Source of the DNA: an uncultured Verrucomicrobiota bacterium
Lineage (GTDB): Bacteria > Verrucomicrobiota > Verrucomicrobiia > Limisphaerales > UBA1412
Assembly: GCA_944389455.1 (NCBI GenBank)
Contig: CALXMK010000020.1
Location: 1-47,056, forward strand
Length of the DNA: 47,056 nucleotides
Direction: 5' to 3'
Part shown: piece by piece, positions 25,047-33,287 of the stretch
Layout of the letters: each line of letters begins with the position of its first letter
Numbering within the stretch: position 1 is the first letter of the stretch
Position numbers and translations under genes: made by a program
The notes under the pieces: model-generated
The model's database searches: none
What the model was told of the DNA's origin: nothing
The model's input: the letters and a program-made list of their open reading frames with translations, nothing else

Positions 25047-25355
25047 TTTAGTATTTATTTTTAATAAATAAGTCAGAGCCTAAGGGCTCTGTAAAAAATA
25101 ACTTTAGCAGGAGAAGAATGAAAAAGGAAGAAAATGAAAGCAAACGGGATAAAAAAGGATCAAAAGGTAGTTTTTTGTTGTTTTTAGAGCTTAAATATGA
25201 TTTCATATCGCAATATGAGTCCGTTTTAGGCTCAGTCATAGAAATAAGAAGAAAGAAGAAGAGAGAACTGAACAAGTATCACAGGAGTGGAATGGGTAAC
25301 TGTTTCTGTGAACAAAAAGTGGTTTTCTCTACAGTGGTGCATCGTGTAAACAAAT
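25047..25355. other. Divergent intergenic region between the exported LRR gene and sdhC
   Basis: A/T- and A/G-rich. It contains a perfect 7-bp hairpin CAGAGCC-TAAG-GGCTCTG at 25074-25091, 28 bases upstream of the LRR start, and a palindrome ATATGATTTCATAT at 25195-25208. The latter is a candidate operator for either direction. A plus-strand frame at 25118-25369 has a ribosome-site-like AGGAG but a Lys/Glu-rich, featureless product overlapping sdhC, so I leave it out. Confidence 0.45.
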
Positions 25356-26042
25356 ATGAATCAAATTAAGGCTATATTCCTATCATCAGTAGGAAGGAAG
25401 TATATCATGGCGCTCACGGGTGCGGCATTATCCGCGTTCGTGTTTGTCCATTTGTTGGGGAACCTTCAGTTGTTCCTGGGAGCAGAGGCTCTAAACAAGT
25501 ATGCGGTTTTGTTGAAGTCAAACTTCGCTTTGTTGTGGGGTTACCGGCTGGGACTGGGCGCGATAGCGTTGGTTCATATTGTGGTGGCTCTGAGTCTGTG
25601 GGTGGAAAACCGCGCGGCACGTCCGCAAAAATACGCTGTTAATACACAGCCTTATACGGATTTTGCCTCTAAGATGATGGTGTGCGGTGGCGTGGCGATC
25701 TTTTTCTTTGTCTTGTGGCATATATTGGATTTGACTGGCGGTGTACTGCGTCCAGGGTTGACAGATGCCAAGGCCATGCTGGGAGATAAGGAGGTCACCG
25801 ATGTGTATCACATTGTAATTAAGGGAATCGGTCATCCGGTAGCTGGTCTGTGTTATCTGATAGCAACCTGCTGCCTGGCGCTGCATCTGTGGCATGGATT
25901 GGAGAGTATCTTCCAATCTTTGGGACTGAGGAATAAAGTTTATTATATGTACATCAGGTGGATCACTCGCGCAGCGGTATTATTCCTGTTTGTTGGAATG
26001 TGTTTGATTCCTCTAGTATGTATGTTGGGGATTTTAAAATAA
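25356..26042 (+). CDS. sdhC: Succinate dehydrogenase/fumarate reductase cytochrome b subunit (b558 family)
   Basis: Membrane anchor that carries two b-type hemes and passes electrons between the flavoprotein/iron-sulfur arm and quinone. 228 residues with five predicted helices and conserved His in helices (FVHLLGN, ALVHIVV, LWHILDL, LALHLWHG). The opening SSVGRKYIMALTGAAL is typical of the Bacteroides/Chlamydia-type family. It is the first gene of the CAB operon, 27 bases before the flavoprotein. In anaerobes this type runs mainly as a menaquinol:fumarate reductase; direction cannot be told from sequence. Confidence 0.94.
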   Translation: MNQIKAIFLSSVGRKYIMALTGAALSAFVFVHLLGNLQLFLGAEALNKYAVLLKSNFALLWGYRLGLGAIALVHIVVALSLWVENRAARPQKYAVNTQPYTDFASKMMVCGGVAIFFFVLWHILDLTGGVLRPGLTDAKAMLGDKEVTDVYHIVIKGIGHPVAGLCYLIATCCLALHLWHGLESIFQSLGLRNKVYYMYIRWITRAAVLFLFVGMCLIPLVCMLGILK

Positions 26043-26069
26043 GCAGAAAAAGAAGAAGGATTTAAGATC

Positions 26070-27983
26070 ATGAAACTTGATGCCAAGATACCTGGAGGAC
26101 CGCTTGAATCCAAGTGGAGTCGCTATAAGGAGGAATGCAAGTTAGTTAATCCGGCTAATAAGCGCAAATTCAGTGTAATTGTGGTAGGTACCGGTTTGGC
26201 CGGAGCATCTGCCGCTGCAACGCTGGGTGAGATGGGCTACAATGTAATTTGTTTTTGTTATCAAGATAGCGCTCGTCGTGCGCACAGTATTGCTGCTCAA
26301 GGCGGTATCAATGCTGCGAAGAATTATCCAAGTGATGGCGACAGCGTTCATCGTCTTTTTTATGACACTATTAAGGGAGGTGACTTCCGCGCTCGAGAAG
26401 CCAACGTGCACCGTTTGGCAGAGGTTAGCAACAATGTCATTGATCAATGTGTGGCACAGGGAGTGCCCTTTGCCCGTGAGTATGGCGGATTGCTGACAAA
26501 CCGTTCTTTTGGAGGAACGCAGGTTTCCCGTACATTCTATGCCAGAGGACAGACTGGTCAGCAGCTTCTTTTGGGTGCATATCAGGCATTGAGCCGTCAG
26601 GTTGCTTTGGGAAAAGTGAAAGTATTTTCCCGTACAGAGATGCTTGATTTAGTAGTGGTGGATGGTTATGCCAAAGGAATAGTAGTCCGCGACATGGTTA
26701 CCGGCAAGATTTCTTCTTATGCAGCGGATGCGGTTGTGCTGGCCACAGGAGGATATGGCAATACATTCTTCCTTAGTACCAATGCCCGTGGATGCAATGC
26801 GATGGCTGTTTGGCGTTCCTATAAGAGAGGCGCTGGTTTTGCTAATCCTTGCTATACTCAGATTCATCCTACTTGTATTCCGGTCAGCGGAGATCATCAG
26901 AGCAAGTTGACTTTAATGTCTGAATCACTTCGTAATGACGGTCGCGTATGGGTTCCGATGAAGAAAGGAGATAAACGTCCGCCGAATCAGATTCCTGAGA
27001 ATGAGCGTGACTATTATTTGGAAACACGTTACCCCTCTTTTGGTAATTTGGCACCTCGTGACGTAACTTCTCGTGCCGCCAAGTTGGTTTGTGATGCGGG
27101 ACGTGGCGTGGGGGCTACCGGATTGGGGGTTTATTTGGATTTCTCTGAGGCGATTGGTCGTTTGGGGCGCAGAACGATTGAAGAGAAATATGGTAATCTC
27201 TTTGAGATGTATGAACGCATTACCGGTGAAGATGCTTATGAGGTACCGATGCGTATTTTCCCTGCGATCCATTATACTATGGGGGGGTTATGGGTTGATT
27301 ATAACTTAATGAGTACAATCCCGGGACTCTTCGTTTTGGGTGAGGCAAACTTCTCCGATCACGGGGCTAATCGTTTGGGTGCCAGTGCTCTGATGCAAGG
27401 TCTTTCAGACGGATATTTCGTGTTGCCGACAACGATTGGTAATTACTTTGGCTCAAGTAAGAAGTTCGTTCCTTCAACGGATGCTCCGGAGTTCAAGGAG
27501 GCAGAAGAGAGAGTTATCGGACGTCTCAATAAACTGATGTCTATAAAAGGTTCCAGAACCCCGACCTCTTTCCATCGCGAGCTAGGCAAACTTCTGTGGG
27601 ATAATTGTGGTATGGCTCGCAGTGAGCAAAGCCTCAAGACGGCAATTAAGAAAATCCAGGTAATTCGTGATGAGTTCTGGAAGAATCTTAAATTGGTGGG
27701 AGCTACAGATGAGCTTAATCAGACCTTGGAATATGCAAATCGTGTTTCTGATTATATGGAATTTGCCGAGTTGCTCTGTAAAGATGCTTTAGAACGCCGT
27801 GAATCCTGTGGCGGACATTTCCGTGTTGAGTATCAGACGGAGGATAATGAGGCCAAACGCGATGATGAGAATTTCGCTCATGTTGCGGTCTGGGAGTACA
27901 AAGGTGAAGGGAAAGAGCCGGTTCGTAATGTGGAGCCACTCAACTATGAAGTCGTAAAGATGACACAACGGAGCTATAAGTAA
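26070..27983 (+). CDS. sdhA: Succinate dehydrogenase/fumarate reductase flavoprotein subunit
   Basis: Catalytic subunit interconverting fumarate and succinate. The 637-residue protein has an FAD-binding [14 protein letters not shown] (40-53), the covalent-FAD site H72 in [11 protein letters not shown], the substrate region HPT in [10 protein letters not shown], a [21 protein letters not shown] segment (in parts: [16 protein letters not shown]), and [14 protein letters not shown]. The C-terminal domain with the [16 protein letters not shown] helix is complete. A good purine-rich ribosome site (AGAAGAAGGA) precedes the ATG. Positioned between sdhC and sdhB, one base from the latter. Gene could equally be called frdA. 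Confidence 0.96.
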   Translation: MKLDAKIPGGPLESKWSRYKEECKLVNPANKRKFSVIVVGTGLAGASAAATLGEMGYNVICFCYQDSARRAHSIAAQGGINAAKNYPSDGDSVHRLFYDTIKGGDFRAREANVHRLAEVSNNVIDQCVAQGVPFAREYGGLLTNRSFGGTQVSRTFYARGQTGQQLLLGAYQALSRQVALGKVKVFSRTEMLDLVVVDGYAKGIVVRDMVTGKISSYAADAVVLATGGYGNTFFLSTNARGCNAMAVWRSYKRGAGFANPCYTQIHPTCIPVSGDHQSKLTLMSESLRNDGRVWVPMKKGDKRPPNQIPENERDYYLETRYPSFGNLAPRDVTSRAAKLVCDAGRGVGATGLGVYLDFSEAIGRLGRRTIEEKYGNLFEMYERITGEDAYEVPMRIFPAIHYTMGGLWVDYNLMSTIPGLFVLGEANFSDHGANRLGASALMQGLSDGYFVLPTTIGNYFGSSKKFVPSTDAPEFKEAEERVIGRLNKLMSIKGSRTPTSFHRELGKLLWDNCGMARSEQSLKTAIKKIQVIRDEFWKNLKLVGATDELNQTLEYANRVSDYMEFAELLCKDALERRESCGGHFRVEYQTEDNEAKRDDENFAHVAVWEYKGEGKEPVRNVEPLNYEVVKMTQRSYK

Positions 27984-27984
27984 A

Positions 27985-28755
27985 ATGAGCAAAGGAATGA
28001 ATTTAAATCTTAAGGTATGGCGCCAGAAGAATGAAACTTCTGAAGGCGAAATGAAATCTTATGTCGCCAAGGATGTTTCTCCGGATATGTCGTTCCTGGA
28101 AATGCTGGATGTGGTTAATGAAGAATTGATCATGAAGGGCGAAGATCCGATTGCATTTGATTCCGATTGCCGTGAAGGTATCTGCGGAACCTGTTCTATG
28201 GTGGTGAATGGTGTACCGCATGGTCCTCAAAGAGGAACTACGGTTTGTCAGTTGCATATGCGCCATTTTAAAGATGGAGACTCTATTGCTATAGAGCCTT
28301 GGAGAGCTAAACCTTTCCCGATTCTGAAAGACTTAATTACAAATCGTCAGGCTTTTGATCGCATCTTGCAAGCAGGTGGGTATATTTCTGTCAATACTGG
28401 CAATGTAGGAGATGCTAATGCGTTGCCTATTGCCAAGGATAAAGCAGATCAGGCAATGGATGCTGCAGCTTGTATTGGTTGCGGTGCCTGTGTTGCGGCC
28501 TGTAAGAATGCGTCTGCGATGCTTTTTGTTTCGGCCAAGGTTGGTCATTTGGGTTTCTTACCGCAAGGACAACCGGAGCGTGATCGTCGCGTCTGGAGAA
28601 TGATTTCTCAGATGGATAAAGAGGGTTTTGGAAATTGTACTAATACATATGCTTGTGAATCGGTATGTCCTAAACGGATTAGTGCAATGTTCATTTCTCG
28701 CATGAATCGCGATTATGCTATGGCTGTAGCCAAAGGTGAATGCAATAATCTCTAG
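27985..28755 (+). CDS. sdhB: Succinate dehydrogenase/fumarate reductase iron-sulfur subunit
   Basis: Electron wire between FAD and the hemes. 256 residues with a [2Fe-2S] ferredoxin domain (C62, C67, C70 in CREGICGTC, and C88) and a two-cluster C-terminal domain: [11 protein letters not shown] (C163, C166, C169, C173) and C218, C224, C228 ending in CESVCPKRI. All ligands for [2Fe-2S], [4Fe-4S] and [3Fe-4S] clusters are present. It starts one base after the sdhA stop and is followed within 42 bases by a strong intrinsic terminator, which ends the operon. Confidence 0.96.
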   Translation: MSKGMNLNLKVWRQKNETSEGEMKSYVAKDVSPDMSFLEMLDVVNEELIMKGEDPIAFDSDCREGICGTCSMVVNGVPHGPQRGTTVCQLHMRHFKDGDSIAIEPWRAKPFPILKDLITNRQAFDRILQAGGYISVNTGNVGDANALPIAKDKADQAMDAAACIGCGACVAACKNASAMLFVSAKVGHLGFLPQGQPERDRRVWRMISQMDKEGFGNCTNTYACESVCPKRISAMFISRMNRDYAMAVAKGECNNL

Positions 28756-28796
28756 TAGAATTTTTAGAGATAACGTTATTTTTCGGTGAACAAAGG

Positions 28797-28829
28797 GAGA
28801 TACTTACTTCGGTAAGTATCTCTTTTTTT
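28797..28829 (+). terminator. Strong rho-independent terminator of the sdhCAB operon
   Basis: Perfect 11-bp stem GAGATACTTAC/GTAAGTATCTC closed by a TTCG tetraloop and followed by seven T. Confidence 0.93.
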
Positions 28830-29175
28830 ACATTTAATTCTAAAGCAAGATAATAGAGAGGAAAAGCCATAGAAAAAGGGGAGTACAAGGTTGCAGTATA
28901 TCTCTTAAATTATTAGGTGTGGGAGAATTTGAGAATAGAGTAATTGGAAGTTCAAAAATAACTGCTATTGGACTTTAGTAGAAATTAGGCGTAGATACTC
29001 AGAAGCATGTTTAGAGAAAAATTGCATTGGAAGAATCACATCTTTCGTTGCCAAGATAAGATATGTTATAAAAATGTAGTTGAGACACATAAACTATAAA
29101 ATTACTGTTGGAAATAATAGTAAAATATTTTATTTATTATTTATATAGCTTTAATTTGTTAGCAAAGTAGATAAA
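28830..29175. other. Gene-free AT-rich stretch
   Basis: No open frame, hairpin or family fragment that I can support. It adjoins the decayed stretch at 29176-30040 and is probably eroded DNA. Confidence 0.5.
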
Positions 29176-29280
29176 ATGAAAAAAATTCATTATTTCTTTC
29201 AGCAGAATGTATACTTGTTGTTTGTGCTTCCTCTGGGAGTAAGATTGATGAAAATGCTGTAATTAAAATACAGAAGAGTT
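29176..29280 (+). pseudogene. Frameshifted lipoprotein-like remnant
   Basis: ATGAAAAAAA opens at 29176. One base fewer in the A tract joins the start to a frame reading MKKNSLFLSAECILVVCASS, then KIDENAVIKIQK, a lipoprotein-like signal with a VVC lipobox. Without the shift the frame stops after 28 codons. It abuts the truncated ATPase remnant near 29275. Weak case. Confidence 0.25.
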
Positions 29281-29667
29281 TCAGCTTCACTCTGGGCATA
29301 GTTCTTCTCATAAGTCAAAAGTTTTCTTCCTAATTCCTGGCGCAATTTTTCTTTATCCAGATGTTTGGCGGTACTGAGGTCGAAATAAAGAACCGGATAT
29401 TGATCCTATTCGGTTTCCAGTTTTTCTGTGGTGAGACCTTTGAAGAGTTCTTTTCTCCTCTCAAAATAGGATCACAGCGTACTGGTAAGCAGTGATTTGC
29501 CAAAACGCCGAGGCTAACTTAAAAAGACATATTTCAACCCCGGTTGATTCATCCGATAGACATACTCTGTCTTATCTATTCTTATCTATATAAATACAAT
29601 TCAGCTCCCTGATTTCAGAGAATGTTTGTATCCCGATTGGATATCTGCGAATCTCCATCTCCTCCAT
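29270..29667 (-). pseudogene. Decayed DUF1703-type AAA ATPase (PD-(D/E)XK_9 family), N-terminal part
   Basis: Minus-strand translation from an ATG at 29667 gives the family's N-terminus: MEIRRYPIGIQTFSEIRE, IYIDKTEYVYRM, KYVFLS, then PRRFGKSLLTSTL (the Walker-A-like SRPRRFGKS motif), KELFKGL and PVLYFDLS. The gene is broken by a 10-base tandem duplication (29570-29589, frameshift), a stop in place of the first Arg of the SRPRRFGKS motif, another stop after TSTL, and a stop in the KLETEW-like segment. Homology ends near 29275, so the nuclease half is gone. Intact members are AAA ATPases with a nuclease-like C-terminus common in gut bacteria; function unclear. Confidence 0.75.
29570..29589. repeat. 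10-bp tandem duplication inside the ATPase pseudogene
   Basis: TCTTATCTAT occurs twice head to tail (29570-29579 and 29580-29589). Removing one copy restores the reading frame of the DUF1703-type ATPase across IYIDK-TEYVYRM, so the duplication itself is an inactivating mutation. Confidence 0.85.
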
Positions 29668-30040
29668 AATACGAGTCCTGTTTTGTAAGACCACTGCCGC
29701 ACAATCCGACTTTACAGGTACCGCTAATCCCGTCAGTCCTTAAGAGAACACTTACCGTGAGCCGGCAATACTATCTATCCCTAGAATATATTTAGCTTCC
29801 GTTAAGTGCTTAAAGCAGGATCAGATTTTCCAGTTTGGCTTTTTTCGGAGAGAAATTGATTTAAGAAGGAATGTCCAGAGAGGATATAAATGTTTTCCTG
29901 TTATCTACTATCCACAGAAGTTGTTTTTGACTTGCGAAGATGGGAAAATGGTGATATTCTTCATAAGATATGGCACGGGCGACCGTGACTGCAATCACCC
30001 CGTTTGAATCCGCTGGGCGGAGGTGACATCCAGAAGGCGG
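29668..30040. other. Decayed region and pckG leader
   Basis: Minus-strand frames read protein-like but stop-ridden pieces. One (GLTGLAVPVKSDCAAVVLQN) lies in frame upstream of the ATPase remnant; another is a 62-codon piece ending at 29861 (GVIAVTVARAISYEEYHH). I cannot assign a family. The plus strand supplies the pckG leader, with a CACGG-GCGA-CCGTG hairpin (29974-29987) and a stem pairing ATCCGC (30008-30013) with GCGGAT (30037-30042) across the pckG start. Confidence 0.4.
29932..29960 (+). promoter_or_regulatory. Possible pckG promoter
   Basis: TTGCGA (29932-29937), 17-base spacer, TATTCT (29955-29960). Each hexamer matches the sigma70 consensus at four of six positions. Start of transcription would be near 29967, just before the leader hairpin. 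Confidence 0.3.
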
Positions 30041-31876
30041 ATGTTTCAACAGAATATATCTAAAATAAGAATGTTAGGTCAGTGCATTACCAAAAATGAG
30101 GCCTTAATCGCTTGGGTTAAGGAAATGACCGAGCTGTGTCAGCCAACCAATGTACATTGGTGCGATGGCTCTGAAGAAGAGTATCAGTACCTTTGCGATT
30201 TGATGGTCAAGAGCGGCACGTTCGTGAAATTGAATGAAGCTAAGCGCCCGAATTGCTATCTGGCGCGTTCGCATCCGAGTGATGTAGCTCGTGTAGAAGA
30301 CCGTACTTTCATCTGCAGTAAAACCAAAGAAGAAGCCGGTCCTACCAATAATTGGGCAGATCCAGTTCAGATGAAAGCTGAGCTGATGGGCCTTTTCAAA
30401 GGTTGTATGAAAGGACGTACCTTGTATGTGATTCCTTTCTGCATGGGCCCATTGGCTTCTCCGATTGCCAAGATCGGAATAGAGATTACCGATTCTCCTT
30501 ATGTGGTTGCCAATATGAAGATCATGACCCGTATGGGTAAAGAGGTAATTGATGCACTTGGAACAAATGGTGATTTTATCCATTGTATGCATTCTGTAGG
30601 TGCACCGTTAGAGCCGGGGCAGGCTGATGTGCCTTGGCCTTGTGAACCAGATCCTGCCAAGAAGTACATTGTTCATTTCCCGGATGATCCTTCGGTCTGG
30701 TCATATGGTTCCGGATACGGTGGAAACGCTCTTTTGGGTAAAAAGTGTATTGCGCTGCGCATAGCGACCAATATTGCGCGTAAAGAAGGCTGGTTGGCTG
30801 AGCATATGCTCATTTTGGCTCTCACCAATCCCGCTGGTAAGACCTATTATATTACTGCTGCCTTCCCGAGTGCTTGCGGTAAGACCAATTTAGCCATGAT
30901 GCTGCCGACTTTGCCGGGTTGGACCGTCAGGACACTGGGTGATGATATTGCCTGGATCCGCCGTGGTGAAGATGGCCGTTTGTATGCGATGAATCCTGAG
31001 AATGGCTTCTTTGGTGTCGCGCCTGGAACTTCTATGAAATCCAATCCCAATGCAATGCTTAGCATGGAGAAAAACTCTATCTTCACTAATGTGGTGCTGA
31101 CACCCGATGGGGATGTATGGTGGGAAGGAATGGATGTACCAGCTCCTGAAAAAGCTATTGATTGGCAGGGAAATGAATGGACGCCAGATTGTGGCCGTAA
31201 GGGTGCTCATCCTAATGCCCGTTTCACAGCGCCTGCTTGCCAGTGCCCTGTGATTGATAAAGATTGGGAGAATCCGGCGGGAGTGCCGATTTCTGCTATT
31301 CTCTTTGGAGGACGCCGTCCGAGTACAATTCCTCTGGTCAACCAGTCATTTAATTGGGAGCATGGTGTTTTCATGGGATCTGCAGCGGGTTCTGAAACTA
31401 CAGCTGCCGCTTTAGGTGCCGCTGGCCGTTTGCGTCGGGATCCGTTTGCCATGTTGCCGTTCTGCGGATATAACATGGGAGATTATTTTGGCTACTGGCT
31501 GACCTTTGCCCAGACCAATCGAGATAAATTGCCGAAGATTTTCTTTGTCAATTGGTTCCGTAAAACTGCTGATGGACGGTGGCTCTGGCCTGGTTATGGT
31601 GATAACAGCCGCGTTCTCAAGTGGATCTGCGAGCGTGTTGAAGGTACAGGCAAGGCCAAAGAAACTCCGATCGGTTATTTACCGACAGAAGATGCTATCG
31701 ACTTGGAAGGCTGTGAGGTTACCAAGGAAGATATGGCCGAGCTGCTCAAGGTAGATAAGGAAGGCTGGTTGAAAGAGATTGAGAGTATTGGTGAGAATTA
31801 TGCCAAATTTGGTTCTCATCTGCCGGCGGCTTTGGCTGCTCAGCTAGATGAATTGAGGGCTCGCTTGAATGCTTAA
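30041..31876 (+). CDS. pckG: Phosphoenolpyruvate carboxykinase, GTP-type
   Basis: Interconverts oxaloacetate and PEP with GDP/GTP and CO2. 611 residues from the ATG at 30041, the usual size of the GTP-dependent class. The P-loop-like kinase motif is FPSACGKTN (275-283, K281), followed by GDDIAWIR (metal site) and, later, GMDVPAP and the nucleotide-pocket region [20 protein letters not shown] (in parts: [19 protein letters not shown]). The ATG has AGAAGG just upstream; a GTG at 30023 overlaps a perfect GGAGGTGA, and an ATG at 30071 is also possible. In an anaerobe with fumarate reductase the enzyme may run in the PEP-carboxylating direction toward succinate; gluconeogenesis is the alternative. 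Ends at its own terminator. Confidence 0.96.
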   Translation: MFQQNISKIRMLGQCITKNEALIAWVKEMTELCQPTNVHWCDGSEEEYQYLCDLMVKSGTFVKLNEAKRPNCYLARSHPSDVARVEDRTFICSKTKEEAGPTNNWADPVQMKAELMGLFKGCMKGRTLYVIPFCMGPLASPIAKIGIEITDSPYVVANMKIMTRMGKEVIDALGTNGDFIHCMHSVGAPLEPGQADVPWPCEPDPAKKYIVHFPDDPSVWSYGSGYGGNALLGKKCIALRIATNIARKEGWLAEHMLILALTNPAGKTYYITAAFPSACGKTNLAMMLPTLPGWTVRTLGDDIAWIRRGEDGRLYAMNPENGFFGVAPGTSMKSNPNAMLSMEKNSIFTNVVLTPDGDVWWEGMDVPAPEKAIDWQGNEWTPDCGRKGAHPNARFTAPACQCPVIDKDWENPAGVPISAILFGGRRPSTIPLVNQSFNWEHGVFMGSAAGSETTAAALGAAGRLRRDPFAMLPFCGYNMGDYFGYWLTFAQTNRDKLPKIFFVNWFRKTADGRWLWPGYGDNSRVLKWICERVEGTGKAKETPIGYLPTEDAIDLEGCEVTKEDMAELLKVDKEGWLKEIESIGENYAKFGSHLPAALAAQLDELRARLNA

Positions 31877-31912
31877 GCCTGAATACCTAAGTTATTAAAA
31901 TAACTTTATATC

Positions 31913-31947
31913 CCCGTAGTTCTGTTTAAAGAGCTGCGGGTTTTTTT
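31913..31947 (+). terminator. Rho-independent terminator of pckG
   Basis: 11-bp stem with two G-T pairs, CCCGTAGTTCT/AGAGCTGCGGG, loop of six, then seven T. Confidence 0.92.
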
Positions 31948-32020
31948 GTTTTGAGAGAAGAAAATCGAAGAGAGAACTTGATTTTATGGGGAAACAGTAT
32001 AAACTGCAGAGGTTGGAGTT

Positions 32021-32860
32021 ATGAAAATGCGATTTTATTTTTATTTATTTTCGATCATTTGTACTTTATTATCACCAATTTATTCAGTGATAGCTCAATC
32101 TCAAGAAGTGCGCATGTTTGCTCATCGAGGAGGGAGAATGGAGACTGATGAAAATACTCTTCAGGCGTTTGAGTATAGTTATCAGTTAGGTTACAAGGGA
32201 TATGAGATAGATATCCGAATGACCAGCGATGGTGAGTTAGTGCTGATGCATGATTCAACATTGGAGAGGACAACTAATGGAAAAGGCATGGTAGAACAAA
32301 AGACACGCGCAGAGTTGGAGAAACTTTTGACTAAAAAAGGAAATCCGATTCTCTTTCTAGATGATTTTCTGAAATTTTTAGAAGGAAAAGATGATCTTTA
32401 CGTAGAGTTTGAGATGAAGACTAATCCAGCTTCTCATTATACGGATGAGTTACTCAAAACATATTGCGATAAGCTTTATCAGATGGTGATGAAGAATAAG
32501 CCGGCTCATTCTGATTATGTTTTTACTTCGGGAGATTATCGTGGATTGAAGTATTTAAAGAAAACGTATCCAGAAGTGGATTTATTGATGATTACGGGAG
32601 ACGGCTGCAATCAAAAGACGATTGAGTTGTGCAAATCGATGGGAGTTAAGAGAATCGGTGCGGTGATGGGAAAGACGACTCGTGAAGGAGTCCAGTTAGC
32701 TCACCGGGAAGGATTGCAAGTAAGTCTTTGGCCAGGGCTTTCTTTTGAGGATTTTATGCTGGGGGTTTATCTTGGCTGTGATTATATGTGTACAGATGTT
32801 CCCCAATTGGTCAAGAAGCAGGCTGCAGAAAAGGCTTCTTGGGTCAAAGTAAAATACTAA
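32021..32860 (+). CDS. Exported glycerophosphodiester phosphodiesterase
   Basis: Hydrolyses glycerophosphodiesters such as deacylated phospholipids to glycerol-3-phosphate and an alcohol. 279 residues. Signal peptide MKMRFYFYLFSIICTLLSPIY... with cleavage near VIAQS, so the enzyme is periplasmic or outer-membrane associated. GDPD motifs: FAHRGG, DENTLQAF, GYEIDIRMTSDG (metal-binding E and D), and LMHDSTLERTTNG with the second catalytic His. The TIM-barrel C-terminus with SLWPGLSFEDF and DYMCTDVP is intact. Stands alone between two terminators. The GGAG before the ATG supports this start. Could serve phosphate and glycerol scavenging. Confidence 0.92.
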   Translation: MKMRFYFYLFSIICTLLSPIYSVIAQSQEVRMFAHRGGRMETDENTLQAFEYSYQLGYKGYEIDIRMTSDGELVLMHDSTLERTTNGKGMVEQKTRAELEKLLTKKGNPILFLDDFLKFLEGKDDLYVEFEMKTNPASHYTDELLKTYCDKLYQMVMKNKPAHSDYVFTSGDYRGLKYLKKTYPEVDLLMITGDGCNQKTIELCKSMGVKRIGAVMGKTTREGVQLAHREGLQVSLWPGLSFEDFMLGVYLGCDYMCTDVPQLVKKQAAEKASWVKVKY

Positions 32861-32931
32861 TCTTCCTCTGGTGAAAATTTGACAAGGAAATTTGAAAAAG
32901 GAGACTTTTTGCGTAAAGAACATTTTTTAAC

Positions 32932-32961
32932 TTGAAAAGAAGTTTAAGATTTCTTTATAAT
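32932..32961 (+). promoter_or_regulatory. Sigma70-like promoter of a putative small RNA
   Basis: TTGAAA (32932-32937), an 18-base spacer and a perfect TATAAT (32956-32961). It lies 70 bases after the glycerophosphodiesterase stop and directs transcription into a short region that ends at a strong terminator. Confidence 0.5.
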
Positions 32962-32967
32962 AAAAGT

Positions 32968-33055
32968 GCTGTCAGTGGGTTGCTGTTAGTATTTTATTTA
33001 TATTCATAATTGTATTCTTTTTTCCGTTCCGGCCATAAACCGGAACGGTTTTTTT
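32968..33055 (+). ncRNA. Candidate small RNA (about 88 nt) of unknown class
   Basis: Bounded by the promoter at 32932-32961 and the intrinsic terminator at 33024-33055, with no open reading frame of note inside. The 5' half (GTGCTGTCAGTGGGTTGCTG) can form short stems. No known RNA family recognised. The alternative is that the terminator belongs to the upstream gene and the promoter is chance, or that the promoter drives the flippase genes by read-through. Confidence 0.4.
33024..33055 (+). terminator. Rho-independent terminator
   Basis: Perfect 9-bp stem CCGTTCCGG/CCGGAACGG with a 7-base loop and seven T. The following 230 bases to the flippase start are extremely AT-rich and contain nothing else I can support. 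Confidence 0.92.
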
Positions 33056-33287
33056 GTTATTTGTGTATAGAGGGAATATTATTTGAATAAATAATATATT
33101 GATAGAGAAATATAAAAGATTAATTAATAATGAAATACATATGATTTATTATAATAATTATTGATAAAAATAATTTTATTTATCTATAAATTTATATCAA
33201 GAAAAGTTATCCTCGAAATCGATAGAAATGATTAAATAATAATCATCTCTAGATTAAAATAGATCAATTAATAAGCTTTTCTATAAT

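Noticed and set aside
25118..25369. 83-codon Lys/Glu-rich frame overlapping sdhC
   Set aside because: It has an AGGAG before the ATG, but the sequence is low-complexity, overlaps the sdhC start and resembles no family.
29960..30040. tRNA-like T-loop GTTTGAATCC
   Set aside because: No acceptor, D or anticodon arms can be built around it.
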